Assembly: GCF_000423565.1 (NCBI RefSeq)
Contig: NZ_AUIF01000045.1
Coordinates: forward strand, 1 to 64,000
Length of the DNA: 64,000 nucleotides
Origin: Runella zeae DSM 19591
GTDB taxonomy: Bacteria; Bacteroidota; Bacteroidia; Cytophagales; Spirosomataceae
Reading direction: 5' to 3'
Both the position numbers and the translations under genes were made by a program. The notes below the pieces were generated by a model that was given only the letters and a program-made list of their open reading frames with translations, was not told where the DNA came from and made no database searches. Of this stretch, positions 26,847-33,608 are shown one piece after another. Position 1 is the first letter of the stretch. Each line of letters begins with the position of its first letter.

Positions 26847-28334
26847 TTATTTCAGCTTGACAATCCAGTAATTTAAAATCCCTTTGGCATTTTCACTCTT
26901 ATCACTGCGCGCACCGGAATAAGACTGAGACGAACCCGCAGCAATAATTCCTCCGTCAGTAGTTATTAACATATCAGAAAAACTATCCGTATAGGCCCCA
27001 CCCAACGTTTTATCCTGCCACAGATAGCTTCCATCTGCTTCCACTTTGGCAATCCAGTAATCGGTTCCTCCTTTAGGCATTTCAATTTTTTCTTCACCGG
27101 GAGCAGAAGGCGAATCACCACCTATCCAGACACCTCCATCGGCTGTTACAGCCAGTGACTTAAAGGTCTCATCTCCTCCTGCTCCAATTGTCTTATCCCA
27201 CAGTTTATTACCATTGGCATCAATCTTGACCACCCAGTAATCATTATGGCCAGCAATACCGCGTAGCCCTTCTGACTTGTCAGCCCCGGCGGGCGAAGAT
27301 GAGCTACCTCCCAATACAAATCCACCATCGGGCGTAGCAGCAGCCTTGGCTAATTTATCGTCCTGCGTTCCTCCGAACGCCCTCTCCCACTGCTTCTTGC
27401 CATTGGCATCAATCTTGACCACCCAGTAGTCATAGCCTCCCTTACCAGCTGCCGTTTTGTTGCCTGCCGCTCCCTGAGAAGAGGAGTAGCCTGCCAGCAG
27501 ATAGCCTCCATCTGTTGCTTTTACGACCGATTCCAAATAGTCATTACCTCCGTTACCCAAGGTTATATCCCATTGCTTATTTCCATTGGCATCTACTTTT
27601 ACAATCCAGTAATCGTAGCTCCCGTTACAACTGTTCATTGATTTGTCGCTGGCCGTCTTATTTTGAAATGAAGCTATTCCACCCAGTGGGTTTCCAGATG
27701 GCAGGGGAACGGTATTAGCCTGCGAGGCCGAAATGCCCCCTAACAGAAAGCCCCCGTCGTCTGTTGCCACCATTGAGGTCAGGTGGTCTTCATTGGTTCC
27801 TCCCAGTACTTTATCCCATATCCTATTTCCGTTACGGTCCACTTTGACAATCCAGTAATCATGACCACCTTTAGAACCTTGGGTTTTGTTAGAAGACATA
27901 AATGGTGAATTAGAAAACCCGCCTAACAACATCGTCCCGTCCGACAGTGGCACGATAGATGTTAATAGGTCGTCACCTGCACTGCCCATAGCACGGGCAT
28001 ACGATTTAGTACCATCTTCGGTTACTTTAACCACCCAGTAATCATTCCCTCCATAGGCATCTGACTTATCGTTAAACGGTGAAACGGCAGAGGCCGGCGA
28101 ATTGGAGTAACCCCCAAAAATATATCCTCCGGCAGGATTGTTTACAGCGACAGTTAATATATCAACACCAAAGCCACCCAGTGTTCTATCCCATTGTTTA
28201 GGAGGGGCTTCAATACGCGCACTTGAGTGCTTAACGGGGGCCGTTGGGGAGTCAACAGCGTCAATTTCAGTCGGCTTGCAATTCCACATCAAGACTGTTG
28301 CAGCCACAATGGCGTACGTAATTTGCTTTTTCAT
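26847..28334 (-). CDS. Seven-repeat (probable beta-propeller) lipoprotein, copy B
   Basis: About 495 residues, collinear with copy A and highly similar along its whole length, including signal peptide and lipobox (VLMWNC). The repeats again end in DYW(V/I)VK-type segments, seven in number. Differences are spread through the blades and concentrate in loops such as the region after GGISAS. ATG 28334 was chosen for the same reason as in copy A. It lies about 500 bp from the divergent double-glycine peptide genes. Function unknown; immunity, receptor or surface-display roles for the adjacent peptide system are possible but not shown. Confidence 0.85.
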   Translation of the reverse strand: MKKQITYAIVAATVLMWNCKPTEIDAVDSPTAPVKHSSARIEAPPKQWDRTLGGFGVDILTVAVNNPAGGYIFGGYSNSPASAVSPFNDKSDAYGGNDYWVVKVTEDGTKSYARAMGSAGDDLLTSIVPLSDGTMLLGGFSNSPFMSSNKTQGSKGGHDYWIVKVDRNGNRIWDKVLGGTNEDHLTSMVATDDGGFLLGGISASQANTVPLPSGNPLGGIASFQNKTASDKSMNSCNGSYDYWIVKVDANGNKQWDITLGNGGNDYLESVVKATDGGYLLAGYSSSQGAAGNKTAAGKGGYDYWVVKIDANGKKQWERAFGGTQDDKLAKAAATPDGGFVLGGSSSSPAGADKSEGLRGIAGHNDYWVVKIDANGNKLWDKTIGAGGDETFKSLAVTADGGVWIGGDSPSAPGEEKIEMPKGGTDYWIAKVEADGSYLWQDKTLGGAYTDSFSDMLITTDGGIIAAGSSQSYSGARSDKSENAKGILNYWIVKLK

Positions 28335-28531
28335 TGTTTTTTTATCGTTTAAAAATGAGGAAAATTCGGTTGTTTTTAAAGTATTCAAAATTCAGCAGGC
28401 TGTCATGTTTTATTCACCGCCCTGTAAATCCGATACAAGATTAAGCCGATAAAAAAGTGCAAACCGAGAATTGTAGGTAAACTCCGATTTTGTGTGTGTA
28501 AAACTCAAAGGTTTTGTGTGCGAAGTCCATT

Positions 28532-28689
28532 CTATTTTTTATAATCTACCTTTTCTTAAGCCTCAACTATCTTATTTACAGTAGACAATTACCGAATTAA
28601 CTCATTTCCAAATTTGCTTACTTACCTATGTCGCTAATTGACCACTGACGATAGGATTATCTTGTTTGCGTTAAGAAAAGCCTATTCAC
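28532..28689. other. Unique spacer between lipoprotein B and peptide cassette
   Basis: This AT-rich segment lies between two duplicated blocks in a 506-bp stretch without genes (28335-28840). I see no open frame or strong hairpin in it. It may hold promoter or regulator sites for the divergent genes, but none is clear. Confidence 0.5.
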
Positions 28690-28840
28690 CTACAAAATTG
28701 GCAGGTTTCACAGCTTTACAGTAGGAGTTCACACCCCATTTCCGGCACGACCTTGTTTGGCAAACTACCTTTGAATCATCAATCAGCCGAGGACGAGGTA
28801 CTTCAAGAAGAAGCACGGGTAGCCAAAGCACTCACAAATC
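28690..28840 (+). repeat. Duplicated 5' cassette, copy 1 (upstream of peptide 1)
   Basis: Bases 28690-28840 match 29251-29401 with no gap and, by hand count, 11 mismatches in 151 (about 93 percent). The offset is exactly 561 bp and continues into the first coding bases. It contains the -7 element TACCTTTG at 28766-28773, 67 bp before the ATG. Confidence 0.9.
28766..28773 (+). promoter_or_regulatory. Putative -7 element TACCTTTG for peptide 1
   Basis: Fits TAnnTTTG and is conserved in both cassette copies. It predicts a 5' untranslated leader of roughly 60 nt. No good -33 box at standard distance, so an activator may be needed. Confidence 0.5.
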
Positions 28841-29128
28841 ATGTTAGCACAATTCAAAAAATTCGAGCTTTCTAAATCACAACAACAAAAAGTACAAGGA
28901 GGTACAAGTGCTTATGGTACAGCTATTAATGTTACCAAAGTCGCCATTGATGTCCTCAATACAATGCAGAACGGAAACGAGACGACGCAAAGTAGCAGTT
29001 CAACAACAACGACAACACAACAGCTGCCACAAACTATGAATGCGTTTAATACTTATACTACATTGCAGCAGAATAGTCTAAAACAACTGAGTGAAACCCT
29101 GAAAGGTATTGCTCAAAACATTGGGTAA
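28841..29128 (+). CDS. Double-glycine leader peptide 1 (Ser/Thr/Gln-rich core)
   Basis: A 95-residue precursor. The 21-residue leader MLAQFKKFELSKSQQQKVQ followed by GG has the hydrophobic spacing (F-L-V before GG) recognised by C39 peptidases. The 74-residue core has no Cys and holds a Ser/Thr/Gln run (QSSSSTTTTTQQ) and amphipathic flanks (VTKVAIDVLNTM, LKQLSETLKGIAQNI). Cleavage and export by the C39 transporter at 30001 is the expected fate. No known bacteriocin or pheromone is matched. A perfect hairpin terminator follows, so it is a separate transcript. Confidence 0.8.
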   Translation: MLAQFKKFELSKSQQQKVQGGTSAYGTAINVTKVAIDVLNTMQNGNETTQSSSSTTTTTQQLPQTMNAFNTYTTLQQNSLKQLSETLKGIAQNIG

Positions 29129-29146
29129 GTAAGGTTGAGTTTGGTT

Positions 29147-29190
29147 GCCGAAGAATCTGGATGAATTCATCCAGATTCTTCGGCTTTTTT
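29147..29190 (+). terminator. Intrinsic terminator after peptide 1
   Basis: A perfect 38-bp palindrome (arms 29147-29165 and 29166-29184) followed by T6. In RNA the central bases would form a small loop. Confidence 0.92.
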
Positions 29191-29250
29191 ATGCTGAGGG
29201 CAGATTGGATAGTGAATTACCCAGCTCTTTCATTGTATTTCCCTGCTCCC

Positions 29251-29401
29251 CTACAAAATTGGCAGGTTTCACAGCTTCACAGCAGGCATTCACACCCTAT
29301 TTCCGGCACGCCCCTGTTTGACAAACTACCTTTGAATCGTCAATCAGCCGAGGACGAGGTACTTCAAGGAAAAGCACGGGTAGCCAAAGCACTCACAAAT
29401 C
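29251..29401 (+). repeat. Duplicated 5' cassette, copy 2 (upstream of peptide 2)
   Basis: Second copy of the upstream cassette, collinear with 28690-28840 without gaps. The promoter element and its distance to the ATG are identical, so peptides 1 and 2 should be controlled together. Confidence 0.9.
29327..29334 (+). promoter_or_regulatory. Putative -7 element TACCTTTG for peptide 2
   Basis: Same element and spacing (67 bp before the ATG) as in the first cassette. Confidence 0.5.
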
Positions 29402-29650
29402 ATGTTAGCACAATTTGAAAAATTCGCCATCTCAAAAAATCAGCAACAAGCCATACAAGGTGGCGCTTCTGATTCAGAATCAGAAGACTTTCAGACGCTA
29501 CTAAACCAAGCAAAACAGGCTGAAGCCGAAAGACAGGCTGAAGCCAAAAGAAATGCAGCCCAATACCGGTTTAATGCTGCACTCATAAGTGGTTCGATGC
29601 AAATAGCGGCAACAATAGCCAGTATGGCCGGCGCAATGCCCAAACGCTAA
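29402..29650 (+). CDS. Double-glycine leader peptide 2 (amphipathic core)
   Basis: An 82-residue precursor with leader MLAQFEKFAISKNQQQAIQ then GG, again 21 residues. The 61-residue core starts acidic (SDSESEDFQ), passes through an Ala/Glu/Gln/Arg-rich helix (AKQAEAERQAEAKRNAAQ) and ends in a hydrophobic small-residue segment (ALISGSMQIAATIASMAGAM) with a basic tail. The small-residue helix is reminiscent of membrane-active class II bacteriocins, but there is no family match. No Cys. Shares promoter cassette and first codons with peptide 1; the sequence diverges after the leader. Confidence 0.8.
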   Translation: MLAQFEKFAISKNQQQAIQGGASDSESEDFQTLLNQAKQAEAERQAEAKRNAAQYRFNAALISGSMQIAATIASMAGAMPKR

Positions 29651-29664
29651 ACGGTTCAATTTTC

Positions 29665-29694
29665 GGCCAGAGTTCCACTCATTGAGCTCTGGCC
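29665..29694 (+). terminator. Weak hairpin between peptide 2 and peptide 3
   Basis: Arms GGCCAGAG (29665-29672) and CTCTGGCC (29687-29694) form an 8-bp stem with a 14-nt loop. The T-run after it is poor (TGTTTATAA), so it may terminate only partly and let some transcripts run into peptide 3 and the transporter. Confidence 0.5.
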
Positions 29695-29718
29695 TGTTTA
29701 TAACTTACTTCGAAGAAT

Positions 29719-29982
29719 ATGTTAACCAAATTTAAAAAATTCGAACTTTCAGCCAAGCAACAACAGTCCATTGTTGGAGGCAGAAGATCCGAAACGATAC
29801 TATCCATCCGGAAATCAGACTTATTGTCTTACCTTCCCGACAGCCCCTTTTTACCCAAGGAAAAGCCCCCCATTTGTGGCACTCCATTTCCAATGACAGA
29901 TATCACTCTTAACGGAAATCCTTCGGCGCTTTTTCGTCTTACCTGCCCAACAGAGAGAAATTCAACCAATCTGCCAAACTAG
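29719..29982 (+). CDS. Double-glycine leader peptide 3 (two-Cys core)
   Basis: An 87-residue precursor. Leader MLTKFKKFELSAKQQQSIV then GG is again 21 residues. The 66-residue core is basic at its start (RRSETILSIRKSD), Pro-rich in the middle (LPDSPFLPKEKPPI) and has exactly two Cys (PICGTPF and RLTCPTE) that could form one disulfide. It lacks the duplicated promoter cassette and lies 18 bp before the transporter ATG, so it is probably co-transcribed with the exporter. Best interpreted as a third substrate. Confidence 0.75.
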   Translation: MLTKFKKFELSAKQQQSIVGGRRSETILSIRKSDLLSYLPDSPFLPKEKPPICGTPFPMTDITLNGNPSALFRLTCPTERNSTNLPN

Positions 29983-30000
29983 CCCTATTCCTTGCCCAAA

Positions 30001-32232
30001 ATGAGCTTTTCTGTCTATCGTCAACTTGATCAAATGGATTGCGGGCCAACCTGCCTGCGCATGGTTGCCAAACACTATGGTCGCTCGTTTTCGCTGCAAA
30101 CGCTCCGAGAGAAGTCTCAAATCAATCGAGACGGTGTGTCGCTATTGGGTATTGCCGAAGCCGCCGAAAATATTGGCTTTCGCACCATGGCTACGCAACT
30201 GCCGTTTGAGGTACTGGCGCAGGAAGTACCCCTTCCCTGCATCGTACATTGGCAGCAAAACCATTTTGTAATTGTTTACGAAATCACTGGGGCCGGGAAA
30301 TCGAATCAACCCGCATGGCTTTGGGGAGAGCGACGCAAAACTGTTAGAGTAGCCGACCCTGCCAAGGGATCAGTTGATTATTCGGTCGAGGAGTTTTGCC
30401 AAAACTGGGCTACTAATTCCCCTAATGGTAACTCAAATGGTATTGTGCTACTGCTCGAACCTACCCCTGCTTTTTACCAGCAGGAAGACGAGAAAACGGG
30501 GGCATTGGGTTTACGACAATTGGGAAGCTACTTGATTCAATACCATCGGCTCATTGCGCAAGTGCTGCTGGGGCTTTTAGTAAGCAGCGGCATTCAGCTA
30601 ATTTATCCTATGCTGACCCAGTCGTTGGTTGATATAGGGGTCAATACCGGAAATTTACCTTTTGTATATACGCTATTGGCAGCCATGACTTTTTTGCTTA
30701 TCAGTCGGCAAATCATTGAGGCCATTCGGGGCCGAATCATGCTACATATCAGTACCCGACTGAACCTATCCATTCTTTCAGATTTTCTGAATAAACTAAT
30801 GCGGTTGCCCAACTCGTTTTTTGAAACAAAACGCCTTGGTGATATTCTTCAACGCATTGGCGATCACCAACGCATCGAAAGCCTGCTAACGGGTCAAGCC
30901 CTGACGATTCTGTTTTCGTTCATTGATTTGTTGCTGCTCAGTTGTGTATTGGCCTACTACCATCTTACCATCTTTACCATTTTTATGGTTGGAAATATAT
31001 TCTACGTGGGTTGGGTTTTTCTCTTTATGCGCCAACGTCGGAAAATAGACTTCAAATCGTTTGAATTAGCTTCTAAAGACCACAACAAAATTGTCCAAAT
31101 GATTTCGGGCGTTCAGGATATTAAACTGGCGGGTGCCGAACGCTTTTTTCGTTGGGATTGGGAACGATTACAGGCTCGGATATTTCACCTACAGGTTCGT
31201 ACATTGTCACTAGGGCAGTTTCAGCAAACCGGTACTTTTACGATTCTCCAGGGAATCAGCTTGGTTATCTTATTTATGAGTGCAAAAGCAGTTATCGACG
31301 GAGAACTTACCTTCGGAACAATGCTGGCCATTCAGTCTATTACGGGTCAGTTGAGCGGCCCCATTGGGCAGTTGGTAGGTTTTGCCCATAGTTGGCAAGA
31401 TGCCAAAATCAGCTTAGAGCGACTCAATGAAATTCATACCCTTGAGGACGAAGACCCTGTTGAACGCCCCAAAATGAACTACCTTCCCGAACAGCGCGCC
31501 CTAGAATTGCAACAGCTTTCGTTCTCCTACCCCGGCATGGCCGACCGCAAAGTCTTAAACGGTATTAACTTAACCATTCCTGCCAACAAAACCACCGCCA
31601 TTGTGGGCATGAGTGGCAGTGGAAAAACCACCCTTTTAAAACTTCTCTTAAAATTTTACGAACCTACCGAAGGTACAATCCAAGTAGGCGAATCGCGGCT
31701 TCGCGATATGAGCCATGAGATGTGGCGCAGCAACTGCGGCGTAGTGATGCAGGAAGGCTTTATTTTTTCGGATACCATCGCTGCCAATATCGCTTTGGGG
31801 GAAGAGCATTTCGACCAAAGTCGTTTACGAAATGCCATGCGAGCAGCCAATATTATTGACTTCGTCGATGCACTGCCTTTGGGATACAACACCAAAATCG
31901 GGGCAGAAGGAAATGGCCTTAGTCAAGGCCAAAAGCAACGCTTGCTGATTGCCCGAGCGATTTACAAAAACCCACAATTTTTGTTTTTCGACGAAGCTAC
32001 CAATGCCTTAGATGCCAACAACGAAGCAGCCGTCATGCACGCACTAAATGATTTTTTTAAAGGCCGAACCGTCGTGGTGGTGGCTCACCGACTGAGTACC
32101 GTCAAAAATGCGGATCAAATTGTGGTGCTCGATGCGGGTCGAATTGTAGAAGTAGGCTCGCACAGTCAATTGATTGCCCAACACGGGGCTTATTGGAAGT
32201 TAGTTAAAAATCAATTGGAATTAGATTCTTAA
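30001..32232 (+). CDS. C39 peptidase-containing ABC transporter (PCAT) for double-glycine peptides
   Basis: A 743-residue fusion that cleaves leaders and exports peptides. I start at ATG 30001, just before the C39 domain, rather than TTG 29992. C39 occupies about 1-150, with catalytic Cys in QMDCGPTCLRM, His in VHWQQNHFVIVYE and Asp in VRVADPAKG. The transmembrane domain covers about 165-450. The nucleotide-binding domain has Walker A GMSGSGKTT, signature LSQGQKQRLL, Walker B FLFFDEATNALD and the His switch VVAHRLSTV. All key residues are present, so it should be active. Three matching substrates precede it and the adaptor follows after 10 bp. Confidence 0.95.
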   Translation: MSFSVYRQLDQMDCGPTCLRMVAKHYGRSFSLQTLREKSQINRDGVSLLGIAEAAENIGFRTMATQLPFEVLAQEVPLPCIVHWQQNHFVIVYEITGAGKSNQPAWLWGERRKTVRVADPAKGSVDYSVEEFCQNWATNSPNGNSNGIVLLLEPTPAFYQQEDEKTGALGLRQLGSYLIQYHRLIAQVLLGLLVSSGIQLIYPMLTQSLVDIGVNTGNLPFVYTLLAAMTFLLISRQIIEAIRGRIMLHISTRLNLSILSDFLNKLMRLPNSFFETKRLGDILQRIGDHQRIESLLTGQALTILFSFIDLLLLSCVLAYYHLTIFTIFMVGNIFYVGWVFLFMRQRRKIDFKSFELASKDHNKIVQMISGVQDIKLAGAERFFRWDWERLQARIFHLQVRTLSLGQFQQTGTFTILQGISLVILFMSAKAVIDGELTFGTMLAIQSITGQLSGPIGQLVGFAHSWQDAKISLERLNEIHTLEDEDPVERPKMNYLPEQRALELQQLSFSYPGMADRKVLNGINLTIPANKTTAIVGMSGSGKTTLLKLLLKFYEPTEGTIQVGESRLRDMSHEMWRSNCGVVMQEGFIFSDTIAANIALGEEHFDQSRLRNAMRAANIIDFVDALPLGYNTKIGAEGNGLSQGQKQRLLIARAIYKNPQFLFFDEATNALDANNEAAVMHALNDFFKGRTVVVVAHRLSTVKNADQIVVLDAGRIVEVGSHSQLIAQHGAYWKLVKNQLELDS

Positions 32233-32242
32233 CCTTAAACCT

Positions 32243-33535
32243 ATGCCAAACCATTCATCTTACTCGTCGGTTCGTTCTGAAGAAATAGAAGAACTTATCA
32301 CCCGTATTCCACATTCGCTGGTTCGGTGGGGTACCACGGTCATCTTTTTGTTGGTCATCGCTTTCTTTATAGGTACGTGGGTCATTCGTTACCCTGACGT
32401 TGTTTCAGCACCCTTCCGCCTAACGTCGGTCAATGCTCCCAAAAGTATAGTTGCCCGCAGTGAAGGTCGGTTGGTTCGTTTATTTGTAAAAAATGGGCAA
32501 ACGGTACAGGCAAATCAAGTCATGGGCTACCTGGAAAGTACGGCCCACCACGATGAAGTTTTGCGATTGTCTAACGAACTGAATCGAGCATGGCAAGAGG
32601 TAAATGCAGGCAGACTGGAAACATTGGCTCAGCATCGGCTGACTGACTATCGTCATTTGGGTGAATTACAGCCCCAATTTCAGGTATTTGAGGAGTCAAT
32701 GACGGGATTACAAGCCTACTTGGCAGGACATTTTTACAGCCAGAAAAAAGAACTTCTTTTAAAAGAAATAGAAGACTTAAAGGCCATGACCGACAACCTA
32801 CGACAGCAACAGCTTCTTCAGCAAAAAGACAGTCGGCTGGCACAGGAAGAATACGCTGTCCAAAAGAAACTAGCCGAAGAACGGCTCATTGCTCCTCTGG
32901 AATTGAAACGGGAAGAAAGCAAGTTGCTGGCTCGAACCCTTCCTTATCGTCAAACGGAAACGATAATTCTACAAAATGAAACAGCTCAACGGAACAAACA
33001 AGGTGATTTGCTGACACTGGATCAACAAGTGCGCGAATACCGAGCCAATTTTTTACAGCGATTAAATACGCTTCGCAGTGCCGTAGAAGAGTGGAAAAGC
33101 CGCTACGTGCTGACTACCTCCATCGCCGGGCGGGTCTCTTTCCCGACTTTATTGGAAGAAAACCAATTTATCCCCAACCGAACTGAATTGTTTTCGGTTA
33201 TACCCACAGGCTCAGATTATATTGGACTACTTACCATTCCACAGCAAAATCTGGGAAAAATAAAAGTGGGGCAATCGGTATTGATAAAATTTGCGGGCTA
33301 TCCTTTTGAGCAATTTGGGTACGTTAAAGGAATCATTACCGAAATCTCAGAAGTACCACTTCAAGACGGTGTTTTCCCCGCCAAAGTAACACTACCTAAT
33401 GGTTTGGTAACTACTTATCATCAAAAACTACGTTACCGTACAGGTATGGTTGCAAATGCCGAAATTGTCACGGAAGACCTTCGACTGTTGCAACGGTTTT
33501 TGTTCCAATTAAGAAAAGTCGGCGAAATTAGGTAG
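32243..33535 (+). CDS. HlyD-family periplasmic adaptor for the peptide exporter
   Basis: A 430-residue membrane fusion protein. It has an N-terminal membrane anchor (WGTTVIFLLVIAFFIGTWVI, about 29-48), a lipoyl-like half motif (IVARSEGRLVRLFVKNGQTV), a long periplasmic coiled coil (about 105-265) and a C-terminal beta-barrel/membrane-proximal region. It links the C39 transporter to an outer-membrane TolC-like channel, as expected for a diderm. No TolC gene lies in the window, so a shared channel is probably used. Same operon as the transporter. Confidence 0.92.
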   Translation: MPNHSSYSSVRSEEIEELITRIPHSLVRWGTTVIFLLVIAFFIGTWVIRYPDVVSAPFRLTSVNAPKSIVARSEGRLVRLFVKNGQTVQANQVMGYLESTAHHDEVLRLSNELNRAWQEVNAGRLETLAQHRLTDYRHLGELQPQFQVFEESMTGLQAYLAGHFYSQKKELLLKEIEDLKAMTDNLRQQQLLQQKDSRLAQEEYAVQKKLAEERLIAPLELKREESKLLARTLPYRQTETIILQNETAQRNKQGDLLTLDQQVREYRANFLQRLNTLRSAVEEWKSRYVLTTSIAGRVSFPTLLEENQFIPNRTELFSVIPTGSDYIGLLTIPQQNLGKIKVGQSVLIKFAGYPFEQFGYVKGIITEISEVPLQDGVFPAKVTLPNGLVTTYHQKLRYRTGMVANAEIVTEDLRLLQRFLFQLRKVGEIR

Positions 33536-33547
33536 AGAGAAAATTAG

Positions 33548-33573
33548 AAGTAAGCCTTTTTACAGGCTCACTT
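33548..33573. terminator. Imperfect hairpin between exporter and M20 gene
   Basis: Ten-bp stem with one mismatch (33548-33557 with 33564-33573), 6-nt loop containing T residues. It lies between convergent genes and could end either transcript. Confidence 0.45.
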
Positions 33574-33608
33574 CCATAGCTAATCTTCAAAAGAAATTGT
33601 TGTTTATT

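Larger units (their letters stand above)
25050..28531. repeat. Tandem duplication of lipoprotein gene plus upstream region
   Basis: Unit A is 25050-26740 and unit B 26847-28531. Similarity includes the coding region and about 195 bp upstream, ending at the shared GAAGTCCATT (26731-26740 and 28522-28531). The 304-bp gap 26544-26846 therefore holds the duplicated upstream region, about 50 bp of unique sequence and the copy B terminator. The duplication is direct and unbroken. Confidence 0.88.

Noticed and set aside
28690-28840. Open frame through the duplicated cassette (reads QSAEDEVLQ-like peptide) as a coding gene
   Set aside because: Most differences between the two copies change the amino acid, copy 2 stops just inside the peptide gene, and no start is supported; it behaves as a regulatory region.
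29161-29418. 85-codon frame before peptide 2
   Set aside because: It begins inside the terminator of peptide 1 and covers the promoter cassette; not a gene.
28841-33535. Lanthipeptide or radical-SAM RiPP cluster
   Set aside because: No modification enzyme is present and two of the three cores have no Cys.
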